Shown here piece by piece: positions 1 through 8,078 of a DNA stretch of 58,215 bases (its first letter is position 1; the number at the start of each line of letters is the position of its first letter). The stretch comes from Phocaeicola coprophilus (lineage in GTDB: Bacteria > Bacteroidota > Bacteroidia > Bacteroidales > Bacteroidaceae). Under the pieces are notes generated by a model. That model did not search any database and was not told where the DNA came from. It was given only the letters and a program-made list of their open reading frames with translations. The translations under genes were made by a program, and so were the position numbers. Where the stretch lies: NCBI GenBank assembly GCA_016900015.1, contig JACJJM010000024.1:1-58215 (forward strand), given 5' to 3'.

Positions 1-1068
1 AAATGGATGTACGACAGCCGGCTGGAGGTGCGCGAGGCCGTGACAGGCTGCGCCGAATGTGACGAAGGCCGCGAGACCTCGACGGTCGACCCGCTGGTGC
101 TGCCGCGCTTCATTCCCAATTACGTGACGGCCCTCCGCGAGCCCGCCCCCGAGCCGGTGAAACGCCGCGACGAAGTACGCTCCGCCCGCCTGCAATACCG
201 CCAGGACAGCTACACGACCGACCCGAAATTCAAGAACAATGCGAACGTGCTGTCCGAAGTTCAGGCTTCGATAGACGCGGTGAAGGAGAACAAGGACCTG
301 ACCATCACGGGCATCTACGTGACGGGCTATGCTTCGCCGGAAGGCACGGTGGCCTACAACCTGAAGCTGTCCGAACGCCGCGCGAAGACATTCACCGATT
401 ATGTTAAGAAGCAGAACCCGAACCTCGACGCAAGCCTGTGGCATGTGGATTGGAAAGGTGAGGACTGGGCCGGCCTGCGCGAAGAAGTGCAGAAACACCC
501 GCGCCTGCTGAAGATAGACGAAGTGCTGGCCATCATCGACGGCTGCGAGGGCGACCAGGACGCCTGTGAGGAGAAAATCAAGGCATTAGTTCCCCCGACC
601 ATTTACCAACGCCTCCTGAACGAGATGTACGGCCCGCTGCGCCGCAACGACTACCGCATCGAATACAACGTGCGCAACTTCAACCTGGAGGAAGCCCGTC
701 AGCTCATCCGCACGAACCCGAAGCTGCTGAGCCAGAACGAGATGTACCAGGTGGCCGGCAGCTATGCGAAGGACTCGAAGGAATACCGCGAGGCGATGGA
801 AATCGCCGCCCGGACGTATCCGGACGACCCTGTAGCCCTGGGTAACGCCGCCGCGACCTGCTTGGCCGCGAAGGACGCCCGTGGAGCGATAGCCCTGCTG
901 GAAGGCAAGAAGCTTGACGCCGCAGCGATGAACACGTTGGGCGTGGCTTACGTCGAAGTGGGTGAGTATCAGAAGGCGAAATCCACCCTGGAAGAGGCCG
1001 CCCGTGCAGGCAACGCCGACGCGAAAGGTAATCTGAAACAAGTAATCAAAGTAATCGAACAGTTGTAA
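1..1068 (+). CDS. DUF3868/OmpA-like fimbrial-cluster protein, 5' end cut by window
   Basis: The reading frame is open to the first base, so the N-terminus lies outside the window. The visible ~355 residues contain an OmpA-C-like segment (motif GYASPEGTVAYNLKLSERRA, about residue 110 of the visible part) followed by a helical C-terminus with TPR-like character (ALGNAAATCLAAKDARGAIALLEG). This arrangement is known from DUF3868 proteins encoded at the head of Bacteroidales fimbrial operons, where they are thought to sit in the outer membrane and peptidoglycan layer and help assemble or anchor fimbriae. The gene is followed by four fimbrillin-type genes on the same strand, which supports that role. 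GC content is clearly higher than in the next gene. Family assignment is fairly sure; the function is inferred from context. Confidence 0.7.
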   Translation, partial: KWMYDSRLEVREAVTGCAECDEGRETSTVDPLVLPRFIPNYVTALREPAPEPVKRRDEVRSARLQYRQDSYTTDPKFKNNANVLSEVQASIDAVKENKDLTITGIYVTGYASPEGTVAYNLKLSERRAKTFTDYVKKQNPNLDASLWHVDWKGEDWAGLREEVQKHPRLLKIDEVLAIIDGCEGDQDACEEKIKALVPPTIYQRLLNEMYGPLRRNDYRIEYNVRNFNLEEARQLIRTNPKLLSQNEMYQVAGSYAKDSKEYREAMEIAARTYPDDPVALGNAAATCLAAKDARGAIALLEGKKLDAAAMNTLGVAYVEVGEYQKAKSTLEEAARAGNADAKGNLKQVIKVIEQL

Positions 1069-1111
1069 AAAACAAATCCAAACTAACTCCAAACCCCCGG
1101 CCCCTCCCAAA

Positions 1112-1289
1112 CCCTCCCCTGAAGGGAGGGCTTAAGGATGGCTGTCGTTCCGTTGTTCCGTCGGATTTCCAAATCCGACGGGGTGGAGTATAAGGATTTC
1201 CAAATCCACTGTGTTATACGGATTCGGATTATAATCCTCATACTCGGCTCAGGGGTTGACAAGGACAGAAGCTCCCCCTTCTGGGGGAG
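1112..1289 (+). repeat. Intergenic cluster of hairpins and repeated palindromes
   Basis: The 305-bp gap before the fimbrillin holds no gene but several inverted repeats. 1112-1118/1124-1130 form CCCTCCC/GGGAGGG, a possible terminator but without a T tail. GGATTTCCAAATCC occurs at 1163-1176 (inside the longer GTCGGATTT/AAATCCGAC) and again at 1194-1207, and GGATTATAATCC lies at 1226-1237, so three palindromes are spaced about 31-32 bp apart. 1272-1278/1283-1289 form CTCCCCC/GGGGGAG, a C-rich hairpin of a kind scattered in Bacteroidales genomes. Their function is unknown. Confidence 0.6.
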
Positions 1290-1373
1290 TTGAGGGGGCT
1301 GGGGCTTGGTATGTTGATTAAATGAATTCTATAACTATTAAATAACCTATTGTTTAATTTAAATTTAAAGAGT

Positions 1374-2441
1374 ATGAAACTGAAAAGTTTGATTATGTTC
1401 TCGGCAGCTGCGCTTGCGTTTGCTGCTTGTAGCAATGATGAAGATGTGAATGGCGGCATCAAAGGTGATGCTACTGTTACCGTAAACATCCAAGACGCTA
1501 TTACGCGTGCTATTGAAACTCCGACTACGGGAAACAATGGACAGGAGTTTGATGTTAAAATCAACAAAATTCTTTTGACATTGAATGCAGCTTCTGGACC
1601 GCAGACGATTGGTGTAGTTGATCCAAAGGGCAGCTATGAATTCCAAAATGTCAGAGGCCCGCAAAGCATCACTGTTTCAATTAACGACGGTGTGGCTGAG
1701 AATACAATGGTCATGACTTCTGCCTTTGTTCAATCCGGTTTGGCAGAGCCTTTGTATGCTACGTCCACTGAATTCACGCAAAATGGCAATGATTATACAG
1801 TGACACTTCAGCCGAAACATCGTTTGGCTCGTTTGCAATTCTCCGGCATTCAGCATGTAGATGAAGATGGACAATGCAGCTATAAGTCATTAACTTTTGA
1901 TGGTCTATATCTGAATGGAGTACGCAAATCTGAGGCCAATAATGATGTATTGTCCGCTAATGAAAGCGGCACGGCATGGGATACTGCCAAAGCTTGGGAG
2001 TTGCCTTATTTTGATTGGGCTGGTGAGAACACAGGCGTAGTGATTGTTGGAGAAGGTGCTGTAAACACTCCGCTTCCTGCAACGGGTTGCTATGCTTACA
2101 ACTTCATCCCGGGTACAAGCCTTCCTGTCTTGACATTGGCATTTAGCAATGCAGAGCAAACCAACACCGTAGTTGGTGACAACGGTTATCGTTATGCCAG
2201 CGTTAAGACTTACAAGATTGAGTTGGCAGACAGTGAGCAGGTTGCTGATTTGGGTCTGGAAGGCGTTGAAGCTGATGGTACTATCTCCTCATTTGTTGCT
2301 GGTTATATTTATAACATTACCGATTTGCAGTATGATGATAAAGACCTGGGCCCCGATCCTACGGGTGAAGCTGGCACGCTGACCGCAACAGTAAAAGTTC
2401 TTCCTTGGACTTTGGTCAACGGCAAAGTAGAATGGAACTAA
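1374..2441 (+). CDS. Major fimbrillin lipoprotein, FimA/Mfa1-like (type V pilus)
   Basis: 355 aa. The start is set at ATG 1374 because it begins a clean SPII signal peptide (MKLKSLIMFSAAALAFAAC, lipidated Cys19) with acidic residues right after the Cys, as in surface-exported Bacteroidota lipoproteins. An Arg-Ala pair in ITRAIETP (Arg45) is placed as in FimA and Mfa1, where an arginine protease cuts the precursor to start donor-strand polymerisation. The rest is beta-rich, as expected for fimbrillin, and ends in a WTLVNGKVEWN tail typical of the family. It would be the main pilus subunit. The gene is AT-richer than its neighbours and is flanked by repeat arrays on both sides, which suggests cassette replacement. 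Fimbrillin family is likely; which subunit it is remains an inference. Confidence 0.75.
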   Translation: MKLKSLIMFSAAALAFAACSNDEDVNGGIKGDATVTVNIQDAITRAIETPTTGNNGQEFDVKINKILLTLNAASGPQTIGVVDPKGSYEFQNVRGPQSITVSINDGVAENTMVMTSAFVQSGLAEPLYATSTEFTQNGNDYTVTLQPKHRLARLQFSGIQHVDEDGQCSYKSLTFDGLYLNGVRKSEANNDVLSANESGTAWDTAKAWELPYFDWAGENTGVVIVGEGAVNTPLPATGCYAYNFIPGTSLPVLTLAFSNAEQTNTVVGDNGYRYASVKTYKIELADSEQVADLGLEGVEADGTISSFVAGYIYNITDLQYDDKDLGPDPTGEAGTLTATVKVLPWTLVNGKVEWN

Positions 2442-2505
2442 TCCCCCTGTATCATTATATGATTAGGGAATCATAGCACAAAGAAGGCAGTGCCCGGCGG
2501 CAAAT

Positions 2506-2632
2506 CCCAAGTGCGACTTGGCAAATCCTAAGTGCGACTTGGCAAATCCGGAGTCAGACTTAGTGTATGCCGGAGTGCGACTTGGAGTTTCCCAAGTGCG
2601 ACTTGGAAGCTCCGGAGTGCGACACCGGGAAC
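2506..2632 (+). repeat. Six-unit 21-bp palindromic tandem array
   Basis: Units start at 2506, 2527, 2548, 2570, 2591 and 2612 (the third is 22 bp). The best units contain CCAAGTGCGACTTGG, in which CCAAGT and ACTTGG are inverted repeats around GCG; other units vary at the left half (CCGGAGTGCGACTTGG). Because 21 is a multiple of three, the array is open in several frames on both strands and makes spurious repeat ORFs. It lies between the fimbrillin and the FimB/Mfa2-like gene. Confidence 0.85.
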
Positions 2633-2725
2633 ACGCGCCGGGCACGGCCCTCTTTCCTCTCGCTTTTCCTTTGATGGAGAAGATAAAACATACAGACGAA
2701 GAACCCTCAAAAGGAACACGTATAT

Positions 2726-3661
2726 ATGAGAAAATTAAAGAACATAATGCTGATGCTGGTCGCGCTCGTCCTGGCGACCAGTTGCATCAAGGAAGACTAT
2801 GATGATTGCGACAATGTGACCATCTACTTCCAATATCTGGCGGACGGCAATACGGATGTGCTTTATCGATATATGAGTAAGGTAGACCTGTATGTTTTCG
2901 ATGAAGGCGGCCACATCCTCGGTGTCGGCCATTACACTCAGGACGAACTCTCAAGCTTTTCCGCCAAACCGTCGTTCAAGCTGCCGGCAGGCGGCCGGTA
3001 TAAGGTGGTGGCCGTGGGCAATGCCTACGACGACACGGAGGTGGTCAACCTCAACGCCACGAGCTTCGACGACATCTTCATCCAGCACCCTGCTTGGGGA
3101 AGCGGCGACGTGGTGACGGACCACGACCACAACTACATGGGACAGAAGGAATTCATCGTTCCCGGCGGCGAGGGCGTGATGTACCGCGACACGGTGACGC
3201 TCTATAGTTCGCACGTGAACGTGAGCGTGGAAATACACGGTCTGCCGGCTCCGACACGCGCCAATGAAGGCATCTATCAACTGAGCTTCGAGAACTCGAA
3301 TGCACAGACTTCTTTCAACAACGAGGTGAACACCGACGAGAAGGGCACAATCTATCCGGACCTCCTCTGGGATGCGGCAAACAACTGCTACCGCACGGAC
3401 GACCTGGCTCTCTTCCGCATGGACACGGACGGCGACCTGTCCTCGACACTGTGCGAGCACGAATTGGTGTTGACCAACACGGAGACGGGCGAAGAACTCA
3501 TCCGCGGCAGCATCTACAACTACTTGCAACGCTATGACGACGAAATCGATGTGACGAAGCAGGAGGCAACCCTGCCCATTGCCATCAACTTCCACGACGT
3601 GAGCGTCGACATCGAACTGCCCGAATGGGTGATCGTCGACGGCAAACCGGACTGGAACTAA
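2726..3661 (+). CDS. FimB/Mfa2-family fimbrial anchor lipoprotein
   Basis: 311 aa. The N-terminus is an SPII signal with lipobox ATSC followed by IKEDYDDC. The SCIKEDxxxC start with a second nearby Cys is characteristic of the FimB/Mfa2 family, which anchors the fimbrial base in the outer membrane and limits fibre length. A VDLYVFDEGG strand and a conserved FKLPAGGRYKVVAVGN segment also fit the family. The protein ends in WVIVDGKPDWN, similar to the fimbrillin tail. It lies downstream of the fimbrillin and 25 bp before the next fimbrial gene, so it probably belongs to the same operon, although the 284-bp repeat-bearing gap upstream could separate expression levels. Family call is strong. Confidence 0.8.
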   Translation: MRKLKNIMLMLVALVLATSCIKEDYDDCDNVTIYFQYLADGNTDVLYRYMSKVDLYVFDEGGHILGVGHYTQDELSSFSAKPSFKLPAGGRYKVVAVGNAYDDTEVVNLNATSFDDIFIQHPAWGSGDVVTDHDHNYMGQKEFIVPGGEGVMYRDTVTLYSSHVNVSVEIHGLPAPTRANEGIYQLSFENSNAQTSFNNEVNTDEKGTIYPDLLWDAANNCYRTDDLALFRMDTDGDLSSTLCEHELVLTNTETGEELIRGSIYNYLQRYDDEIDVTKQEATLPIAINFHDVSVDIELPEWVIVDGKPDWN

Positions 3662-3686
3662 CCTTAATCATGGAGACTAACGACGT

Positions 3687-4727
3687 ATGAAAAAGACGAA
3701 ACAATATATAAGCCTGCTGCTGGCGGCCTTCATGGCGGCCGGCCTGTCGTCCTGCATCAAGGAGGACTATGCAGGCGCGTCCGACGAGACGGCCACGGTC
3801 AATCTGGTGTTTGATACGCGGGCGGACAATGACGGCGACGGTTTGGATGACGACGCACTTCCTGGCGAGGGCATCAAGACGTTGCGCGTCATCATTGTGG
3901 ACACGGACAACAATCGTGTGGACGTGAACGAATTGCGCGACTTTTCGGGCGAAACACCTCAGCCCGTCCTTCAAAAGACGCTGACCATCATGGGACTTCC
4001 TGTGGGAAACAAAGATTTTTACGTGATTGCCAATGAGGCGAGCGTAGGACTGATCGGTTTGGATACGCCTCGTCCGGGTGATTCTTTTAACGAAGCGGAA
4101 AAATCCGCCCTGCTCTCGACGCTCATCAAAGACGAGCAACGTACTTACTTCCCTTCGACGGACACCGAGATAGAGAAAAACGGCTTGCCCATCGCCGGGA
4201 CTGTGAGCGCAAAGATTACTGGAGCGGAGGACCAAACGATAGAGATTCCTATCACCCGCGCTGTGGCGAAATTCGTGCTCTATATCACGAACGAATCAGG
4301 TCAAGCCTTCGATTTGACAAACGTCAACTTCGGCCAGTTCGTGGCTGACCGTACCCGGCTTTTCCCTGACCAAAGCGCAGTGCAAGACATAATTCACGAT
4401 GAGTGGAACGCTTCTTGCACGACGAGTGTTTCTGCTGATGCCGATGGTACGGAAGCTGTCTTTACAGGCTACATCTATGAGACAGGGACGCTGGGGGCTG
4501 AAAATTTCACGCTCTCGCTCACGTCGCCCACCGACGGTTTCGAAGCATTGAAGACTCCTGTGCTGATAAACTTCTCCCAAGCAGGACGCAATTATATTAA
4601 TCGCAATGAACAGGTGGAAATTCATGCCACTGTGAATGTGAATCGTGAAGTGGAAGTCGACAACTTGGAGATTTTGGTTGTTCCTTGGGATGATAATCAC
4701 ATCATTGAAGTTCCACCATTTGAATAA
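3687..4727 (+). CDS. Minor fimbrillin / accessory fimbrial lipoprotein
   Basis: 346 aa. SPII signal with lipobox LSSC followed by IKEDY, the same five residues as in the anchor gene just upstream but without the second Cys. A conserved fimbrillin-like core is visible (LRVIIVDTDNNRVDVNEL, then TLTIMGLPVGNKDFYVIANE), and the middle has an ITRAVAKFVLY strand typical of FimA-superfamily domains. By position between the FimB/Mfa2-type gene and the giant tip gene it may be an accessory tip-complex subunit such as FimC or Mfa3. It is separated from the next gene by 12 bp, so the two are probably co-transcribed. The precise subunit role is an inference. Confidence 0.6.
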   Translation: MKKTKQYISLLLAAFMAAGLSSCIKEDYAGASDETATVNLVFDTRADNDGDGLDDDALPGEGIKTLRVIIVDTDNNRVDVNELRDFSGETPQPVLQKTLTIMGLPVGNKDFYVIANEASVGLIGLDTPRPGDSFNEAEKSALLSTLIKDEQRTYFPSTDTEIEKNGLPIAGTVSAKITGAEDQTIEIPITRAVAKFVLYITNESGQAFDLTNVNFGQFVADRTRLFPDQSAVQDIIHDEWNASCTTSVSADADGTEAVFTGYIYETGTLGAENFTLSLTSPTDGFEALKTPVLINFSQAGRNYINRNEQVEIHATVNVNREVEVDNLEILVVPWDDNHIIEVPPFE

Positions 4728-4739
4728 AAAACAGTCATT

Positions 4740-7700
4740 ATGGAAAAGATAAGATATTTTATACTGATGGCGCTCTGCGTCATAGGAATAACGTCCTGCC
4801 AGGATGACTTGACCACCGGTACGGCAGGAGCAGACGTGAACAAACCCGTCAAGGTGGACTTGAAGTTTGGTATTCCCAAGTCCATGCAGGTGGAGGTGAC
4901 GCGGGCGGATAATAGCTATTCGGGAATGTATGGTGTACGACTCTATGTGTTTTCGGGAAATAACTTTTTGGGAAAACCACAACAAATGCTGACGGACGAT
5001 GGTACTTTGACTGTCGGTAGTTCAAGCGACCAAGGACAAACTTACACGGCCCATAATGTAACGTTATATGAAGGCGGCAAGCAAATGGTGTATGCCATAG
5101 GTAATATTACTCGAACCGGATATTGGGACAGTAATGTGCTTAACACCATAGATGCGGCAGCAAAGGAAGGATTGAGTAAGTTTAAAGAAGTTCTATATAC
5201 GTTGTCCTCTCAGACGATTAGTAGAAAGACTTATCCTTCGTTTGCTACGGCATATATGCCGCTGTCCGGTTCGGGTGAAGTTACGGTAGAAAATAATTCA
5301 GCAAGTGGAGTTGTTACATTGAAACGTATAGTGTCTCAAATTAAGTTTGAGATTACGACATCTCAGGAAGTAAATGGTAAGACAGTCACATTCGAGCCGA
5401 ACAACTATGCTTTCCATAACATCGCTACTCAAGCTTATGTTTTAGATGATATAGGACAAGAAGTCTTGACAACAACAACAACGTATGATGCCAATCCGGT
5501 CAACATTGCAGGTGCAGGTGACGACGGTATAGCTGAGTTTTCAGTCTATCTTCCTGAAAACATACAGACGGCTAAAAAGACAGGTGCCGGAGACTATGAC
5601 GACCGTGAAAGCTTTTCTGGTCAAGGAGAAAATAAGGATTGGACGTATGCCCCGGACAACAGTACGTATGTTGTCATCAGTGGCGTTTGTACCGAAAAGG
5701 ATAGCGACGGCAATTTGTTACGCTATGGTAATGTGGAGTATACTATTCATTTGGGCGACTTTAGTACCAGTGGTCGCATGGACGATTTCTCTGTAGAGCG
5801 TAACTGTATCTATACATATAAGGTATCTGTACAGGGCATGGACAAAATAAAGGTGGAAGCAGAGAAACAAGATGAGGAATATCAGAACGGTGCGGAGGGC
5901 AACGTGATAGAGATGGGAGAAGGCTCGAAAATGTTTAATCTTGATGCCCATTATGAGCAGGTGTTTGTGGAATACAACCTGTCGGACATTTTGGAGACTG
6001 TGAAGTCGATGTCTGGCGATACGGAAGAAGAAATTAAGGACAATATCGCCCAGCAGTTCTTGCTTGCCATTCACACGCCGATGAATACTGTGCCTGACGA
6101 GCCTGTGCTACCTTACTCTCCCAACAGCAAAGGAGAAGAGGTCGATATGAAGGGTATCGATTACAAGTGGATAGAGTTCTATCCACAGAGTGCTAGTGGG
6201 TCTATAGCCCTTTATCCTGGTAAAGGCAGCGATCTTTTATATTCTCCCTATGAGGTTTGTTGTATGATGGGTGAAGCCATTTATCAGTTGTATCAGGGTA
6301 AAGAGCCTACAGTTGAAGGGTTGGTGGTGTCGAGAGAAGGTGGTGATTATGTTGTGCGTTTTACTATCTTTATTGACGAGTATTTCTATACGGAAGACTT
6401 GAACGGACAGAAAGTTGCATGGGACAAGTTTACGCGTCAAGACCCGAGAACCATGATGATTGCTAGCGAGATGCAGATAAGCGACGACTTGAACAGCACT
6501 TATTCCAAGGCGCAGACCTATATTTCGCAACGTGCCATTCAGACATTCTATAACCCCGATGCGGCATACTATTACAATGCGCTGGGCATTGAGACTTATA
6601 ATGAAACGGGAATTATATCACTTTTTAGCCCGCAACATTCTGAAGGCTCTGGGGACAATGAGCATAATGTTTCAGATATACCTGTTTCTGACGACCAATC
6701 CAAAGGGCGTGACAATATGTTGAAGAACATGGAGATATTGTCTAGTGGTAATGATGTAAATGACAGTCAGTGGAACACAAAGAATTGGAACACTTACATC
6801 AATTTCTCCCAAGTAGGTTACACAGACGATAATTCGACCGGTAATAATCGTTGGAGTGGCAGTTGGAATGCTCAGATAGCATATGCTTACTATGCTTGCA
6901 TGTCGCGCAATCGAGACCTGAATGGTGACGGACGGATTGATCCTACGGAGGTTCGTTGGTATTTGCCTGCCCTTTCACAATATTTGCGTATAGGTATTGG
7001 CAAGAATGCATTACCTGCTGAAACTCGTTTGTTTATGGGTAGTGCTTCTACTATGAACCCTGGTAATTACCCCAATGGCTACTTAGATCAAGGGGTATTG
7101 TATTATACAAATACTTCAATTGATGAAAATCCGGATCAAGCTTACTCATTGTATTGGGCAGTTGAGGTAGGTGCTTATGGAGCGCAGAATCGTTCCGCAA
7201 TGGTGCGCTGTGTGCGCAATTTGCCAAATCTGCAAATTGTAAACGAAGCAGATAATGATGAAGATGTTAGCTTGGTGAATCGTGATGCGTGGGCTGGGCC
7301 TGTTTATGATGAAGTGAAAAGCATTAATAACGGTGCTAATTATTTATTCGATTTTGGAGATCGTTTGGTGGCGGAGATTTTTCGTAATAGTGAAAGGCCG
7401 CAATATGGTCCATACGAACCGCACAATGAAGAAGATGTTGATGAGATGATGTTGCCTAATGCCTTTGTTGTCGCTGAACGTAATTTGTATGTAAGGGATA
7501 ATGTCCCTGCTATTCCTTTAGGCACTTATAATTCTAATGCTGAATATAATAGAACTGGTGTTGAACATAATGCCACTTTTGATTGGAGTTATTCCGGATG
7601 GGGAGGTGACCCATGTTCATCTTATTATGAAAATCGCGATAGGAGTGATAGAGGCCAATGGCGAACGCCCAGCTTGAATGAGTTAATGGTGATGTCAACG

Positions 7701-7895
7701 GTAAACGGTTTGCTGCTTGACGGTGAAAATACCTATTCAAGAACGCAATTTACGCTATCTGGTCGTGAAGTATTCTATTATAATACGGGTGGATTTATAA
7801 CAACTAGTGATGGTGAAGATAATAGCCCCGGTTACATCCGATGTGTCCGTGATGCGACACAAGACGAGCGGAATACTGCTCAACCGGTGAATTAA
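4740..7895 (+). CDS. Giant fimbrial tip lipoprotein (DUF4906-like) with EF-hand loop and two FISUMP-like modules
   Basis: 1051 aa. Lipobox ITSC then QDD at the N-terminus, followed by a fimbrillin-like domain with a VEVTRADN site and VRLYVFSGNNF strand. Residues 726-737 read DLNGDGRIDPTE, which fits the 12-residue EF-hand/dockerin Ca-binding loop exactly at positions 1, 3, 5, 9 and 12. Directly after it comes RWYLPALSQYLRI...VRCVRN (Arg823), and near the C-terminus QWRTPSLNELMVM (Gln973)...YIRCVRD (Arg1034). Both resemble the FISUMP pattern WRLPT..EW..L...VRCV, so the C-terminal third looks like two related modules. Large proteins of this type sit at the end of fimbrial operons and are taken as tip adhesins. 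It is the last gene before a terminator at 7964-7989. GC falls toward the 3' half. Confidence 0.65.
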   Translation: MEKIRYFILMALCVIGITSCQDDLTTGTAGADVNKPVKVDLKFGIPKSMQVEVTRADNSYSGMYGVRLYVFSGNNFLGKPQQMLTDDGTLTVGSSSDQGQTYTAHNVTLYEGGKQMVYAIGNITRTGYWDSNVLNTIDAAAKEGLSKFKEVLYTLSSQTISRKTYPSFATAYMPLSGSGEVTVENNSASGVVTLKRIVSQIKFEITTSQEVNGKTVTFEPNNYAFHNIATQAYVLDDIGQEVLTTTTTYDANPVNIAGAGDDGIAEFSVYLPENIQTAKKTGAGDYDDRESFSGQGENKDWTYAPDNSTYVVISGVCTEKDSDGNLLRYGNVEYTIHLGDFSTSGRMDDFSVERNCIYTYKVSVQGMDKIKVEAEKQDEEYQNGAEGNVIEMGEGSKMFNLDAHYEQVFVEYNLSDILETVKSMSGDTEEEIKDNIAQQFLLAIHTPMNTVPDEPVLPYSPNSKGEEVDMKGIDYKWIEFYPQSASGSIALYPGKGSDLLYSPYEVCCMMGEAIYQLYQGKEPTVEGLVVSREGGDYVVRFTIFIDEYFYTEDLNGQKVAWDKFTRQDPRTMMIASEMQISDDLNSTYSKAQTYISQRAIQTFYNPDAAYYYNALGIETYNETGIISLFSPQHSEGSGDNEHNVSDIPVSDDQSKGRDNMLKNMEILSSGNDVNDSQWNTKNWNTYINFSQVGYTDDNSTGNNRWSGSWNAQIAYAYYACMSRNRDLNGDGRIDPTEVRWYLPALSQYLRIGIGKNALPAETRLFMGSASTMNPGNYPNGYLDQGVLYYTNTSIDENPDQAYSLYWAVEVGAYGAQNRSAMVRCVRNLPNLQIVNEADNDEDVSLVNRDAWAGPVYDEVKSINNGANYLFDFGDRLVAEIFRNSERPQYGPYEPHNEEDVDEMMLPNAFVVAERNLYVRDNVPAIPLGTYNSNAEYNRTGVEHNATFDWSYSGWGGDPCSSYYENRDRSDRGQWRTPSLNELMVMSTVNGLLLDGENTYSRTQFTLSGREVFYYNTGGFITTSDGEDNSPGYIRCVRDATQDERNTAQPVN

Positions 7896-7963
7896 ACATG
7901 TAACATACTCCCCGTCGTGATGACGCGGCACTTGATTATTTAATAATTTATCACTAAAGTCAG

Positions 7964-7989
7964 GGGCGGCCTTCGGGTCGCCCTTTTTT
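7964..7989 (+). terminator. Rho-independent terminator of the fimbrial operon
   Basis: Stem GGGCGGCC (7964-7971) and GGTCGCCC (7976-7983) around a TTCG tetraloop, one G-U pair, followed by six T. It ends the fimbrial gene series. Confidence 0.85.
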
Positions 7990-8023
7990 GTTGGAGAAGA
8001 GACCTATATTATAAGGTATAGGC

Positions 8024-8054
8024 TTGCTATTCCCCTGCCTATCCGTTACCTTTG
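8024..8054 (+). promoter_or_regulatory. Bacteroidota promoter for the PDDEXK gene
   Basis: TTG at 8024-8026, 20 bp, then TACCTTTG at 8047-8054, matching the TTG-N19/21-TAnnTTTG consensus of the primary sigma factor in this phylum. The ATG at 8079 lies 25 bp downstream. Confidence 0.7.
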
Positions 8055-8078
8055 CAAGGAATAAAAAACGGAAGTGTC

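Noticed and set aside
2463-2802. Short repeat-encoded ORFs on both strands (NPKCDLANPES, KSHLGFAKSHLGFA)
   Set aside because: A 21-bp period without stops is open in several frames at once; no start signal or conserved product, so it is non-coding repeat.
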